From: Methanomassiliicoccaceae archaeon
Lineage (GTDB): Archaea; Thermoplasmatota; Thermoplasmata; Methanomassiliicoccales; Methanomethylophilaceae
Direction: 5' to 3'
Length of the DNA: 10,006 nt
NCBI GenBank assembly: GCA_016282555.1
Contig: JAEEKU010000145.1
Location: 1 to 10,006, forward strand
Part shown: in pieces, positions 1 to 5,592 of the stretch
How the letters are laid out: the number at the start of each line of letters is the position of its first letter
Numbering within the stretch: position 1 is the first letter of the stretch
Program-made: the position numbers and the translations under genes
The notes under the pieces: generated by a model
Told to the model about the DNA's origin: nothing
What the model saw: only the letters and a program-made list of their open reading frames with translations
Database searches by the model: none

Positions 1-1
1 A

Positions 2-673
2 ACCGCTCTTCGCCAGACCGAGATCTACAATTATTTCCGCAAACTCGGATCCAATCTGTCCCTGTCCCCGGTCATCCCGGCGGGGTGCGCCGCATGCAAC
101 GGAACCGTTCCCGATCCGGAGGAGTACGCGCGCGGAAGCATAGAGGCGTTCGACACATGGCTTTTCGACAGGGATACGGAGATACCTCTGATACCTCATT
201 ACCTCTACCTGCTCAATTACCTCGGGGATCCGGTTCCCTCGGACTGCGCCCACACATCCTGCCTCACGAAATGGATCTCCGTAAATCCGGACGGTTCCGT
301 ATATCCCTGCGCGAAAGCCTGTCCCCCGGAGTTCTGCATGGGAAATATAAACGAGGCGGGATCCGTGTCGGAACTTTTCAAATCGGAAGGTTTCGGAAGA
401 ATACTCAGCGGTTCGGTGGAGCGCCGCAGGAAGTGCGCCGGATGCGATATTTATAAGTATTGCGGCGGCGGGTGCAGCATGGATTTCTATCACGAATGCG
501 GCATCGAGAACAACACCGGCGATTCATGCTACATTTACAAGAGCGTTTTCAGACACATCGCCGGAGAGATGCAAAAGATTCTGGATGAGAAACCGGATCT
601 GAGCGTCTATAACCGCTTCGTGAGAGACGCGGTGGTCGGAAAGCTGATAGACACCAGATCCGTGATGCAGTAA
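2..673 (+). CDS. Radical SAM/SPASM domain protein, 3' part (anSME-like maturase family), 5' truncated
   Basis: The frame is open from the window edge to TAA at 671-673, giving 223 residues; the N-terminal radical SAM barrel with its CX3CX2C cluster lies outside the window. The visible part carries a textbook SPASM domain. C87 to C103 follows CX9-15GX4C, with the DG turn at residues 97-98 (numbered from base 2), and C145-X2-C148-X5-C154-X3-C158-X17-C176 matches the second half exactly. C107, C112 and C166 are further candidate ligands. In known members (anaerobic sulfatase-maturating enzymes, peptide-modifying radical SAM enzymes) SPASM holds two auxiliary [4Fe-4S] clusters and helps bind a protein or peptide substrate in the cytoplasm. 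An extra CAAC pair sits at residues 29-32. No substrate gene is visible, so sulfatase maturation versus another peptide modification cannot be decided. The 3' end overlaps the convergent ridA frame by 67 bp. The family call is firm; the substrate is unknown. Confidence 0.9.
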   Translation, partial: TALRQTEIYNYFRKLGSNLSLSPVIPAGCAACNGTVPDPEEYARGSIEAFDTWLFDRDTEIPLIPHYLYLLNYLGDPVPSDCAHTSCLTKWISVNPDGSVYPCAKACPPEFCMGNINEAGSVSELFKSEGFGRILSGSVERRRKCAGCDIYKYCGGGCSMDFYHECGIENNTGDSCYIYKSVFRHIAGEMQKILDEKPDLSVYNRFVRDAVVGKLIDTRSVMQ

Positions 674-1047
674 CGTCGCAGGCGCGCCACGGCGTCTATC
701 TCCAGTCCGGATCCTTTCGGAATTCCGGAGACCGCGACGCAGGATCTAGCGGGATACGGTTCGGAGAAGAACTCGGCGTAGACTTTATTGACTGCCGGAA
801 AATCGGACAGGGAACTGAGATACACGGTGACCTTCAGGACTTTTTTCATGGAGGATCCGGATTCCTCGATTATGTTCCGGAGATTTTCAAGAGCCCGTCT
901 GGCTTGTTCCGTGATATCGCCGGAGACGATGCCCGTTTCCGGATCGGCCGCGATCTGGCCGGAGACATATACGAAATCTCCGCATACGATCGCCTGGGAG
1001 TACGGTCCGGCAGCGGCGGGAGCTTTGCCGGTGGATACGGATTTCAT
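607..1047 (-). CDS. ridA: RidA/YjgF/UK114-family reactive enamine-imine deaminase
   Basis: A 146-residue cytoplasmic protein of the RidA family. Known members form trimers and hydrolyse reactive 2-aminoacrylate and related imines released by PLP enzymes. Visible family features are GPYSQA at residues 14-19, FVYVSGQIA near 25-33, the A-N-L-x-x-I helix region at 52-60, PARSCV with the substrate-carboxylate-binding arginine at R101, and G-I-P-K-G followed by EIDAVA with the conserved Glu at 116. The usual family length is about 125-130 residues, so the core ends near residue 123. The last ~23 residues, down to a TAG stop at 607-609, are a non-conserved tail read antisense to the radical SAM gene. 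The ATG at 1045-1047 begins directly at the conserved N-terminus and sits about 28 bases from a TATA-like element. Function assignment is strong; the length of the real C-terminus is less certain. Confidence 0.93.
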   Translation of the reverse strand: MKSVSTGKAPAAAGPYSQAIVCGDFVYVSGQIAADPETGIVSGDITEQARRALENLRNIIEESGSSMKKVLKVTVYLSSLSDFPAVNKVYAEFFSEPYPARSCVAVSGIPKGSGLEIDAVARLRRYCITDLVSISFPTTASLTKRL

Positions 1048-1065
1048 GAACCCGGATCGGTAAAA

Positions 1066-1080
1066 AAGACTAATAATTTG
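1066..1080 (-). promoter_or_regulatory. Probable archaeal TATA box for ridA
   Basis: Read on the minus strand, AAATTATTA (1071-1079) is centred about 28 bases upstream of the ridA ATG at 1047. That is where an archaeal TATA box would be for a leaderless or nearly leaderless transcript. No convincing BRE is seen. It shares the 95-107 bp divergent region with the MFS gene promoter. Confidence 0.5.
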
Positions 1081-1119
1081 CGCAGGAAGTCCGGCAGAAC
1101 ATACCTGAGCGCGCGTTTT

Positions 1120-1133
1120 GAAACGTTAAATAG
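1120..1133 (+). promoter_or_regulatory. BRE/TATA promoter of the MFS gene
   Basis: GAAACGTTAAATAG combines a purine-rich BRE-like GAAAC with an AT-rich TATA-like TTAAATA. The same GAAACGTTAA core occurs at 3657-3666 before the gene at 3691. There the start codon is 34 bases from the first base of the motif; the same spacing here points to 1154-1155, i.e. the GTG at 1155 rather than the ATG at 1143. Confidence 0.6.
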
Positions 1134-1154
1134 ATCCTGTTTATGGGAGTATCC

Positions 1155-2564
1155 GTGACGGAATATTCGGAGTCCGACAGGAGATGGCTGATGACGGCTT
1201 GCTGCGCGGCAGCTTTCATCACGCCCCTGCTGAGCACGATGATGAACCTTTCCCTGAAATCTATGGGAAACGAATTTTCCGTCGGATCCCACGATCTCGG
1301 ATACGTGAATACCGCTTTCCTTCTGGCTTCGGTGATATTCATGGTTCCGCTTTCCAGGGTTTCGGATATCGCCGGAAAGAAAAGGCTGTTTTACATCGGT
1401 ATCTCGATTATCGCGGTCTCATGCATCATCGCGGCGTTCAGCACGGAGGTCTGGATGGTCGTCATGATGAGGCCGCTGGTGGGCGCCGGAGCGGCCGCGG
1501 TTACGACCAACTGCGTATCGATGATAACCGATGTTTTCGAAAAGCACAGGAGAGGCTGGGCGATAGGGATAAACACGACGTTCGTGTACACCGGTCTGGC
1601 TCTGGGCCCTTTTATCGGAGGCACCGTCAACGATCTGTTCGGATGGAGAGCGCTTTTCCTCCTGATACTGCCCATCGCTGCGGTTTCCATAGCGTTTATG
1701 ACCAGATTCAGGCACGAGATAAGGCCTGCGGCCGGAGAGCGCATGAGCATCGGAAGCTCCGTTCTGTACGCGGTTTCGATCTTCCTGACCATGGGCGGGG
1801 TGATCAACCTTCCCGCTGTCTGGGCGGCCGCCATGACGGCATCCGGACTGGTTCTGGCCGTGATCTTCGTCAGAAACCAGTATCTTTCGGAGAACAAGAT
1901 ACTCGATGTTACCCTTTTCAGAAACCGCATGTTTTTCGGATCGTGCGCGTCCGCGTTTCTCAACTACGCTGCGTCGTACTCCGTTTCGTTCTTCATGGCG
2001 CTGTATCTCCAGACTCTTCAGGGAATGTCCGCGACCGAAGCGGGAATCATCATGCTGATACAGCCCGCGATCCAGGTTCTTCTTACCCCGTATTTCGGAA
2101 AGAGGACCGATACCGTCACTGACAAGCGCATTTTCCCTACCGCCGGGATGCTCATAATCGCGGCCGGGGTGGCTTCGATAATATTCTATGCGCCGGACAC
2201 GCCTATGTGGTGCATCGTCGCGACCATGGTGACGGTCGGAATAGGATTCTCGATGTTCTCCGCTCCGAACACAGCCATCGCCGTGTCGTCAGTTCCTCCC
2301 AAGGATACGGGCGAAGCGTCCGCTCTGATAGCCGTGATGCGCCAGACCGGAATGATGGTGAGCATGGGCATAGCGATGACCGTGATCTCCGTGATAATGG
2401 GAAGCGCTGACAACATCGTTCCGGAGACGTACGGATCGTTCATGGAAGTTCTCAGGATCTCTTTCTCAGTATGCACCGCGATGTGCATAGCCGGAGCCGT
2501 ATTGTCCATGCTGAGAGGAAAGACCGCTTCCGGATACCGAGCGGTTTCATTTAGGATTTTTTAA
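1155..2564 (+). CDS. MFS multidrug-type exporter (DHA2/EmrB-QacA-like, ~14 TM)
   Basis: An integral membrane transporter, probably a proton-coupled drug or metabolite exporter. The frame allows a start at ATG 1143 (473 residues) or in-frame GTG 1155 (469). I chose 1155 because the only promoter-like element lies just 10-23 bases before 1143, so a transcript would start near 1150-1155; gene callers may prefer 1143. Counting from 1143, MFS motif A is at 70-82 (SRVSDIAGKKRLF) and motif C, typical of drug:H+ antiporters, at 149-160 (GLALGPFIGG). The segment L-D-V-T-L-F-R-N-R near 254-262, before a further block of helices, is typical of the 14-helix DHA2 branch. I count about 14 hydrophobic segments from ~17 to ~457. 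The substrate cannot be read from sequence. It stops with TAA inside a palindromic element, followed at once by a cation-efflux gene on the same strand with its own promoter. Confidence 0.88.
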   Translation: MTEYSESDRRWLMTACCAAAFITPLLSTMMNLSLKSMGNEFSVGSHDLGYVNTAFLLASVIFMVPLSRVSDIAGKKRLFYIGISIIAVSCIIAAFSTEVWMVVMMRPLVGAGAAAVTTNCVSMITDVFEKHRRGWAIGINTTFVYTGLALGPFIGGTVNDLFGWRALFLLILPIAAVSIAFMTRFRHEIRPAAGERMSIGSSVLYAVSIFLTMGGVINLPAVWAAAMTASGLVLAVIFVRNQYLSENKILDVTLFRNRMFFGSCASAFLNYAASYSVSFFMALYLQTLQGMSATEAGIIMLIQPAIQVLLTPYFGKRTDTVTDKRIFPTAGMLIIAAGVASIIFYAPDTPMWCIVATMVTVGIGFSMFSAPNTAIAVSSVPPKDTGEASALIAVMRQTGMMVSMGIAMTVISVIMGSADNIVPETYGSFMEVLRISFSVCTAMCIAGAVLSMLRGKTASGYRAVSFRIF

Positions 2565-2600
2565 TAAAATTTAGGTATATTTTATAACAAAAATCCTAAA
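2550..2600. repeat. Nested palindrome with three TTTAGG elements (terminator and/or operator)
   Basis: A perfect 12-bp inverted repeat, TTTAGGATTTTT (2550-2561) and its complement (2589-2600), encloses a second perfect 7-bp pair, ATAAAAT (2564-2570) and ATTTTAT (2579-2585). An 8-base loop (2571-2578) lies in the middle and small asymmetric bulges lie between the pairs. TTTAGG occurs three times: at 2550 and 2570 as direct copies exactly 20 bp apart, and at 2595-2600 inverted. The element covers the last codons and stop of the MFS gene and contains the likely TATA box of the next gene. It could act as a T-rich terminator for the MFS transcript, an operator for the efflux gene, or both. Confidence 0.65.
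2577..2587 (+). promoter_or_regulatory. Probable TATA box for the cation efflux gene
   Basis: TATATTTTATAA, centred near 2582, is the best TATA-like element before the ATG at 2624. It predicts a transcript start near 2607-2610 and a leader of roughly 15 bases with no clear ribosome-binding site. It lies within the right half of the 2550-2600 palindrome, so a protein bound there would block TBP. Confidence 0.5.
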
Positions 2601-2623
2601 AACCGGAAAATAATTGCATCCGT

Positions 2624-3646
2624 ATGGGCAGGGCCGCAGATCCTAATTTCGAGTTCCAGAAAATAGTCGCGGCCGTCGGCGTAACCCTGATGGCGATCAA
2701 GTTCTTCGCCTACATCCTCACGGGTTCCGTTTCCATACTGACCGATGCGATGGAATCGATAGTGAACGTGGTCGCGGCGTTTATCGGGCTGTTCGCGCTG
2801 TACATATCGTCGAAGCCCGCGGACAGGACGCATCCTTTCGGACACGGGAAAATAGAAACGGTCTCCGCATCCGTCGAAGGCACACTGATAACGGTTGCCG
2901 GATGCCTTATAATTCTGGAATCCGCGGAGAGGCTGCTCAATCCGCATCCGGTAGAAGATCTGGATATCGGCCTGATGCTGATCGCTCTGACCGCCGCGGT
3001 CAACTTCGCGACGGGGAGGGCCGCGATAGTCCGCGGAAGAAAGAGCCGTTCATCGGCGCTCGTAGCCAGCGGGAAGCATCTCTGCTCCGATACAGTATCG
3101 TCGGCGGGAATAATCGCCGGTCTCGGCGTCATGCTCGCGGCGCAGGCGGCGGGATTCGACGCGTTATGGCTGGATCCGGTCATCGCCGCCGCGTTCGGGT
3201 GCGTGATAATATACAGCGGTCTCGGAGTGATAAGATCCTGCCTCAACGACTTCATGGACCGCATGGACGAGGCGCTCATAGGCGACGCTGCCGAATGCCT
3301 CAGCGAAAAAAGGCATAAGGACTGGATAGATCTCTACGGCCTCAGAATCATAAAATACGGGCCCAGAGTGTACGTGAATCTGCAGGCCGTTTTTCCTAAA
3401 TATCTCACTCTGGAAGAATTCAGTTACGAGACCGGGGAGATCGCCGATGCCCTGAAGGAGAAATTCGGAGATTCGACAGACGTATCGGTGGTAGCGGTTC
3501 CGTGCCTCGATTTCTGCTGCACGTACTGCGAATACGATTGTCCGGACAGGAAAGAGAAATACATCCGGAGCCTTGAATGGACTCCGGAAACTCTCTGCTG
3601 CACCGAGCCTCACGCCGATTCGACCAGACTGATAACGGAGCTGTAA
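2624..3646 (+). CDS. Cation diffusion facilitator (CDF) metal efflux transporter with Cys-rich C-terminus
   Basis: A 340-residue CDF-family protein expected to export divalent metal (Zn, Fe, Co, Cd or Mn) by proton exchange as a membrane dimer. Six hydrophobic segments lie at roughly 11-32, 45-62, 83-100, 114-133, 158-175 and 183-204. Family landmarks are SILTDAMES at 37-45 in the TM2 region, HPFGHGKIE at 70-78, and the TM5 HxxxD pair H152/D156. The usual TM2 ligand pair (H/D...D) reads E44 and N48 here, with D41 one turn before, so metal preference is uncertain. After the cytoplasmic domain (~210-290) comes a cysteine cluster, C294, C298, C299, C302, C306, then C325-C326 and H330, a likely metal-binding or sensing tail; from memory, similar Cys tails occur in a subset of bacterial CDFs. 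The ATG at 2624 is the first start after the promoter. It lies 59 bp downstream of the MFS gene. Confidence 0.92.
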   Translation: MGRAADPNFEFQKIVAAVGVTLMAIKFFAYILTGSVSILTDAMESIVNVVAAFIGLFALYISSKPADRTHPFGHGKIETVSASVEGTLITVAGCLIILESAERLLNPHPVEDLDIGLMLIALTAAVNFATGRAAIVRGRKSRSSALVASGKHLCSDTVSSAGIIAGLGVMLAAQAAGFDALWLDPVIAAAFGCVIIYSGLGVIRSCLNDFMDRMDEALIGDAAECLSEKRHKDWIDLYGLRIIKYGPRVYVNLQAVFPKYLTLEEFSYETGEIADALKEKFGDSTDVSVVAVPCLDFCCTYCEYDCPDRKEKYIRSLEWTPETLCCTEPHADSTRLITEL

Positions 3647-3656
3647 CCCGGGGTCA

Positions 3657-3672
3657 GAAACGTTAATAATAT
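3657..3672 (+). promoter_or_regulatory. BRE/TATA promoter of the helical hypothetical gene
   Basis: GAAACGTTAATAATAT combines a BRE-like GAAAC with TTAATAATAT, centred about 25 bases before the ATG at 3691. This is close to ideal for a leaderless archaeal transcript. It is the best promoter in the window and shares its first ten bases with the MFS promoter at 1120. Confidence 0.65.
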
Positions 3673-3690
3673 GCTCCAGTATCGCGGGCT

Positions 3691-4272
3691 ATGAACCAGA
3701 TCGAAATTCCGGCGGAAGTCAGCGCGGCGGGCGTATCCTCCTGGTACGCTTCGCTCAACGATCCGGGAAGGGTAAAAGCCAGACGCTATCTGGCGGGAAT
3801 CGATACTTCGTCGCCGGAAGCGTTCATGACCGATCTCATGTTCCGTTCCGCGGACGATCACAATTACAAATTCTCGGCGGAGATCGGGGATTACGCTCTC
3901 TCGAAAGAAATGGATCCCTATACCCGCTTCAAAGTGACCGAAGCTTACATCGAGGGCTTGTACGGATCCGAGAGGTACGAGGAAGCTAAGAGACAATGCT
4001 GTCTCAATCTGGATCTGTTCGTTTCGGTCAAGGAGCAGTTCCTCGCCGATAATTCGGGAAAGCTTCCCTCCAGGATCAGCTGCCGCAACAGGCTCATTGA
4101 CATACTGGTGGGGGTCGAGTGCGCCTACGACGAGGCCATGGCTCTTCTGGACGATTACGCCGAAATCGGAATAATGTACCCCGATGAACTGGAATACCGC
4201 AGGCAGAGCCTCCGCATCCACAGAATGCAGAAAACCTTCGACAGCATCTATTCGTACCGTCCGAAGCAATAA
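3691..4272 (+). CDS. Hypothetical soluble helical protein, 193 aa
   Basis: I do not recognise a family. The 193-residue product has no signal peptide, membrane segment or obvious catalytic motif. It is charged and appears largely alpha-helical: aromatic- and Glu/Lys/Arg-rich stretches at about 80-112 (around Y-I-E-G-L-Y-G-S-E-R-Y-E-E-A) and 130-185 resemble helical hairpins, loosely like TPR-type repeats, though I cannot show a repeat period. Cysteines 103-104 and 131 are not arranged as a metal site. Reality as a gene rests on a strong promoter at the right distance, balanced amino-acid composition and a full-length open frame. The antisense frame over 3610-4269 lacks such a composition. It follows the cation efflux gene by 44 bp but has its own promoter. 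Its last 59 codons are overlapped antisense by the convergent YqfO-like frame. Function unknown. Confidence 0.75.
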   Translation: MNQIEIPAEVSAAGVSSWYASLNDPGRVKARRYLAGIDTSSPEAFMTDLMFRSADDHNYKFSAEIGDYALSKEMDPYTRFKVTEAYIEGLYGSERYEEAKRQCCLNLDLFVSVKEQFLADNSGKLPSRISCRNRLIDILVGVECAYDEAMALLDDYAEIGIMYPDELEYRRQSLRIHRMQKTFDSIYSYRPKQ

Positions 4273-4600
4273 CGTCCTTCCATTTCAGCATCGGCACGAC
4301 GTCAATCGCGGGTTCTTCGTAAGGATGGACGTCTCTTACCGCTTTTACGGCGGATACGAGATCCTCCTCCTTCACCGCGAACTCCACTTTCATCTCGTCT
4401 TCGGTGCAGATCTCTCCCGGAACGCCGGAGAAAGGCGACGTTCCGGTTTCAGGAATCCAGGTCCCTTTTGCCGGCCAGTATGAAAAACATCTTCTGTATC
4501 CGGGATAAAGCGGCTTCGCAGCTCCGGCGACGCTGTCCATAAGCGCATTCAGATATTTCTCAGGAATGCAGACTGAGATTTTATAACATAGGTTTGACAT
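4094..4600 (-). CDS. Stand-alone YqfO/NIF3-associated domain protein (PII/CutA-like fold) with antisense C-terminal extension
   Basis: The first ~105 residues match the small domain inserted in bacterial YqfO/NIF3-like proteins and also found as a stand-alone ~100-residue protein. Visible features are an initial strand K-I-S-V-C-I-P-E, G-T-W-I-P-x-T-G-T-S-P-F-S-G at 46-59, and the hallmark HPYEEP at 92-97 before A-I-D-V-V-P. The fold resembles PII/CutA proteins; the biochemical role is not established. The core ends near base 4285. The frame then continues to TGA at 4094-4096 with an Arg/Pro/Cys-rich tail of about 60 residues that is antisense to the helical gene and looks non-coding, so the true end may be near 4273-4290. 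In the +1 frame a TGA lies at 4285-4287, right after the core. The ATG at 4600 lies inside the end of the PHP gene (20-bp overlap), implying translational coupling in one operon. The domain call is good; the 3' end is doubtful. Confidence 0.8.
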   Translation of the reverse strand: MSNLCYKISVCIPEKYLNALMDSVAGAAKPLYPGYRRCFSYWPAKGTWIPETGTSPFSGVPGEICTEDEMKVEFAVKEEDLVSAVKAVRDVHPYEEPAIDVVPMLKWKDVIASDGTNRCCRRFSAFCGCGGSACGIPVHRGTLFRFRRNRPEEPWPRRRRTRPPPVCQ

Positions 4601-5543
4601 TTTTGACGTCCTTTTCGCGGACGATCCCCTTGATGGCGTCGAGACGCTCTCCGGACGTGCGGATCATGCGCCTGGAGCCGATGCCGAGATAGGCGAGGCT
4701 GAGGGACGTGGCGAGACAGATAACGGGAGGAAACAGGTAAAGGCTCCCGGCCAAAAGTCCGGCTGCGGCTTTGATCTTGTCTATGCTGAGAATCTTGTAG
4801 GCGAGCTGGTCCCCGTCATCGGCCTCCAGTTTTCCCTGAAGCTTTCTGGTGAGGAGCTTCTGCCCTCCGATGACCACTTCGGCGCTCCACTGCACCTGCC
4901 CGAAGGGAGGGGCGGCGGTTCCGGCGGCGCGAGTCGTTCTCTTCAGGATGGATTTGCGGAAGTCGTCGGCGGTGGATCCCTCGAATTCGGTCCAGCACGT
5001 GCCGGAAGTGTAAACGGAATGGGCATCGCTTCCTGCGAGATCGGCCCATTTTCCGGGGAAGGAATCCATCACCATCTTCGCGAACCTGTTGGAGTATCTG
5101 TCCGGATGCCCGCCGTTTATGGTCTCGAATCCGTCTATGTCCAGGCCGAGAATCCTCTCCTGAAGTCCGGGAACGTGGAAACTGAACGGATGCGGGGCGA
5201 TGACGATGCCGTCCTGCGATCTTATGATATCCACAGTCTCTTCGGCGGACAGCCCCGGAGGTATCTTCTCGTTAAGGAAAAGCCCTATGATCTCGCCGTC
5301 CTGGGTGGTGACTTCCTCTCCGACGATGAAATCGATGTCATCGAATTTCCTGGCGTACTTCTCCCCGCGGAAAGCTCCGGCGGTTTCGTCGTGGTCGGTG
5401 ATGGCCATCACCTGATACCCCAGCGCGCGCATCCTGTCGACCTGAACTTCCGGACCGATCACCGATTCCGGGAACTTCATGTATTTGCTGAGCTGCGAGA
5501 ACCCCGAATAGTGGGTATGCAGGTGGGTATCGGCTTTTCCCAT
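4581..5543 (-). CDS. PHP-domain metallophosphoesterase with C-terminal hydrophobic segment
   Basis: A 320-residue protein with a complete PHP domain, the fold of histidinol phosphatase, polymerase-associated phosphatases and 5'-end nucleases, using two or three metal ions. Motifs seen are H7-x-H9-x-H11-Y-S, TDHD with D50/H51, GEEVTTQDGE with E76, APHPFS with H118, and GSDAHS with D173/H175. The motif III histidine of many relatives is replaced by E84 (GEIIGLF), a common variant. Residues 1-205 form the catalytic part. Residues ~205-250 are a linker region, and ~257-288 are strongly hydrophobic (A-G-L-L-A-G-S-L-Y-L-F-P-P-V-I-C-L-A), suggesting one or two membrane segments, then a basic tail. 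This suggests a membrane-tethered enzyme with the catalytic domain in the cytoplasm. The substrate is unknown. ATG 5541-5543 begins directly at the first metal motif, about 26 bases from a TATA box; the gene overlaps the YqfO-like gene downstream. Confidence 0.88.
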   Translation of the reverse strand: MGKADTHLHTHYSGFSQLSKYMKFPESVIGPEVQVDRMRALGYQVMAITDHDETAGAFRGEKYARKFDDIDFIVGEEVTTQDGEIIGLFLNEKIPPGLSAEETVDIIRSQDGIVIAPHPFSFHVPGLQERILGLDIDGFETINGGHPDRYSNRFAKMVMDSFPGKWADLAGSDAHSVYTSGTCWTEFEGSTADDFRKSILKRTTRAAGTAAPPFGQVQWSAEVVIGGQKLLTRKLQGKLEADDGDQLAYKILSIDKIKAAAGLLAGSLYLFPPVICLATSLSLAYLGIGSRRMIRTSGERLDAIKGIVREKDVKNVKPML

Positions 5544-5544
5544 G

Positions 5545-5559
5545 GGATTTAGGAAATCC
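5545..5559. repeat. Short palindrome between promoter and start of the PHP gene
   Basis: GGATTT and AAATCC form a perfect 6-bp inverted repeat with a 3-base spacer (AGG). It lies just upstream of the PHP gene ATG and downstream of its TATA box, a repressor-type position. It includes TTTAGGA on the plus strand, the same heptamer as in the 2550-2600 palindrome. An arm this short can occur by chance. Confidence 0.35.
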
Positions 5560-5560
5560 G

Positions 5561-5578
5561 AATAATATTTATATTTAC
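5561..5578 (-). promoter_or_regulatory. TATA box for the PHP/YqfO-like operon
   Basis: Minus-strand GTAAATATAAATATTATT is centred about 26 bases upstream of the ATG at 5543. It sits in the 49-bp gap after rli, so the PHP/YqfO pair can be transcribed independently of rli despite lying on the same strand. Spacing predicts a leaderless mRNA. Confidence 0.6.
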
Positions 5579-5592
5579 TTATCGGAAGCGCC

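Noticed and set aside
85..456. A 123-residue Arg-rich plus-strand frame at the left edge
   Set aside because: It is out of frame with the SPASM domain, whose cysteine pattern is continuous from base 2 to 673.
3610..4269. A 219-residue minus-strand frame opposite the helical hypothetical gene
   Set aside because: The plus-strand gene has a good promoter at the right spacing and balanced composition; the minus frame has neither and overlaps the 3' end of the CDF gene.
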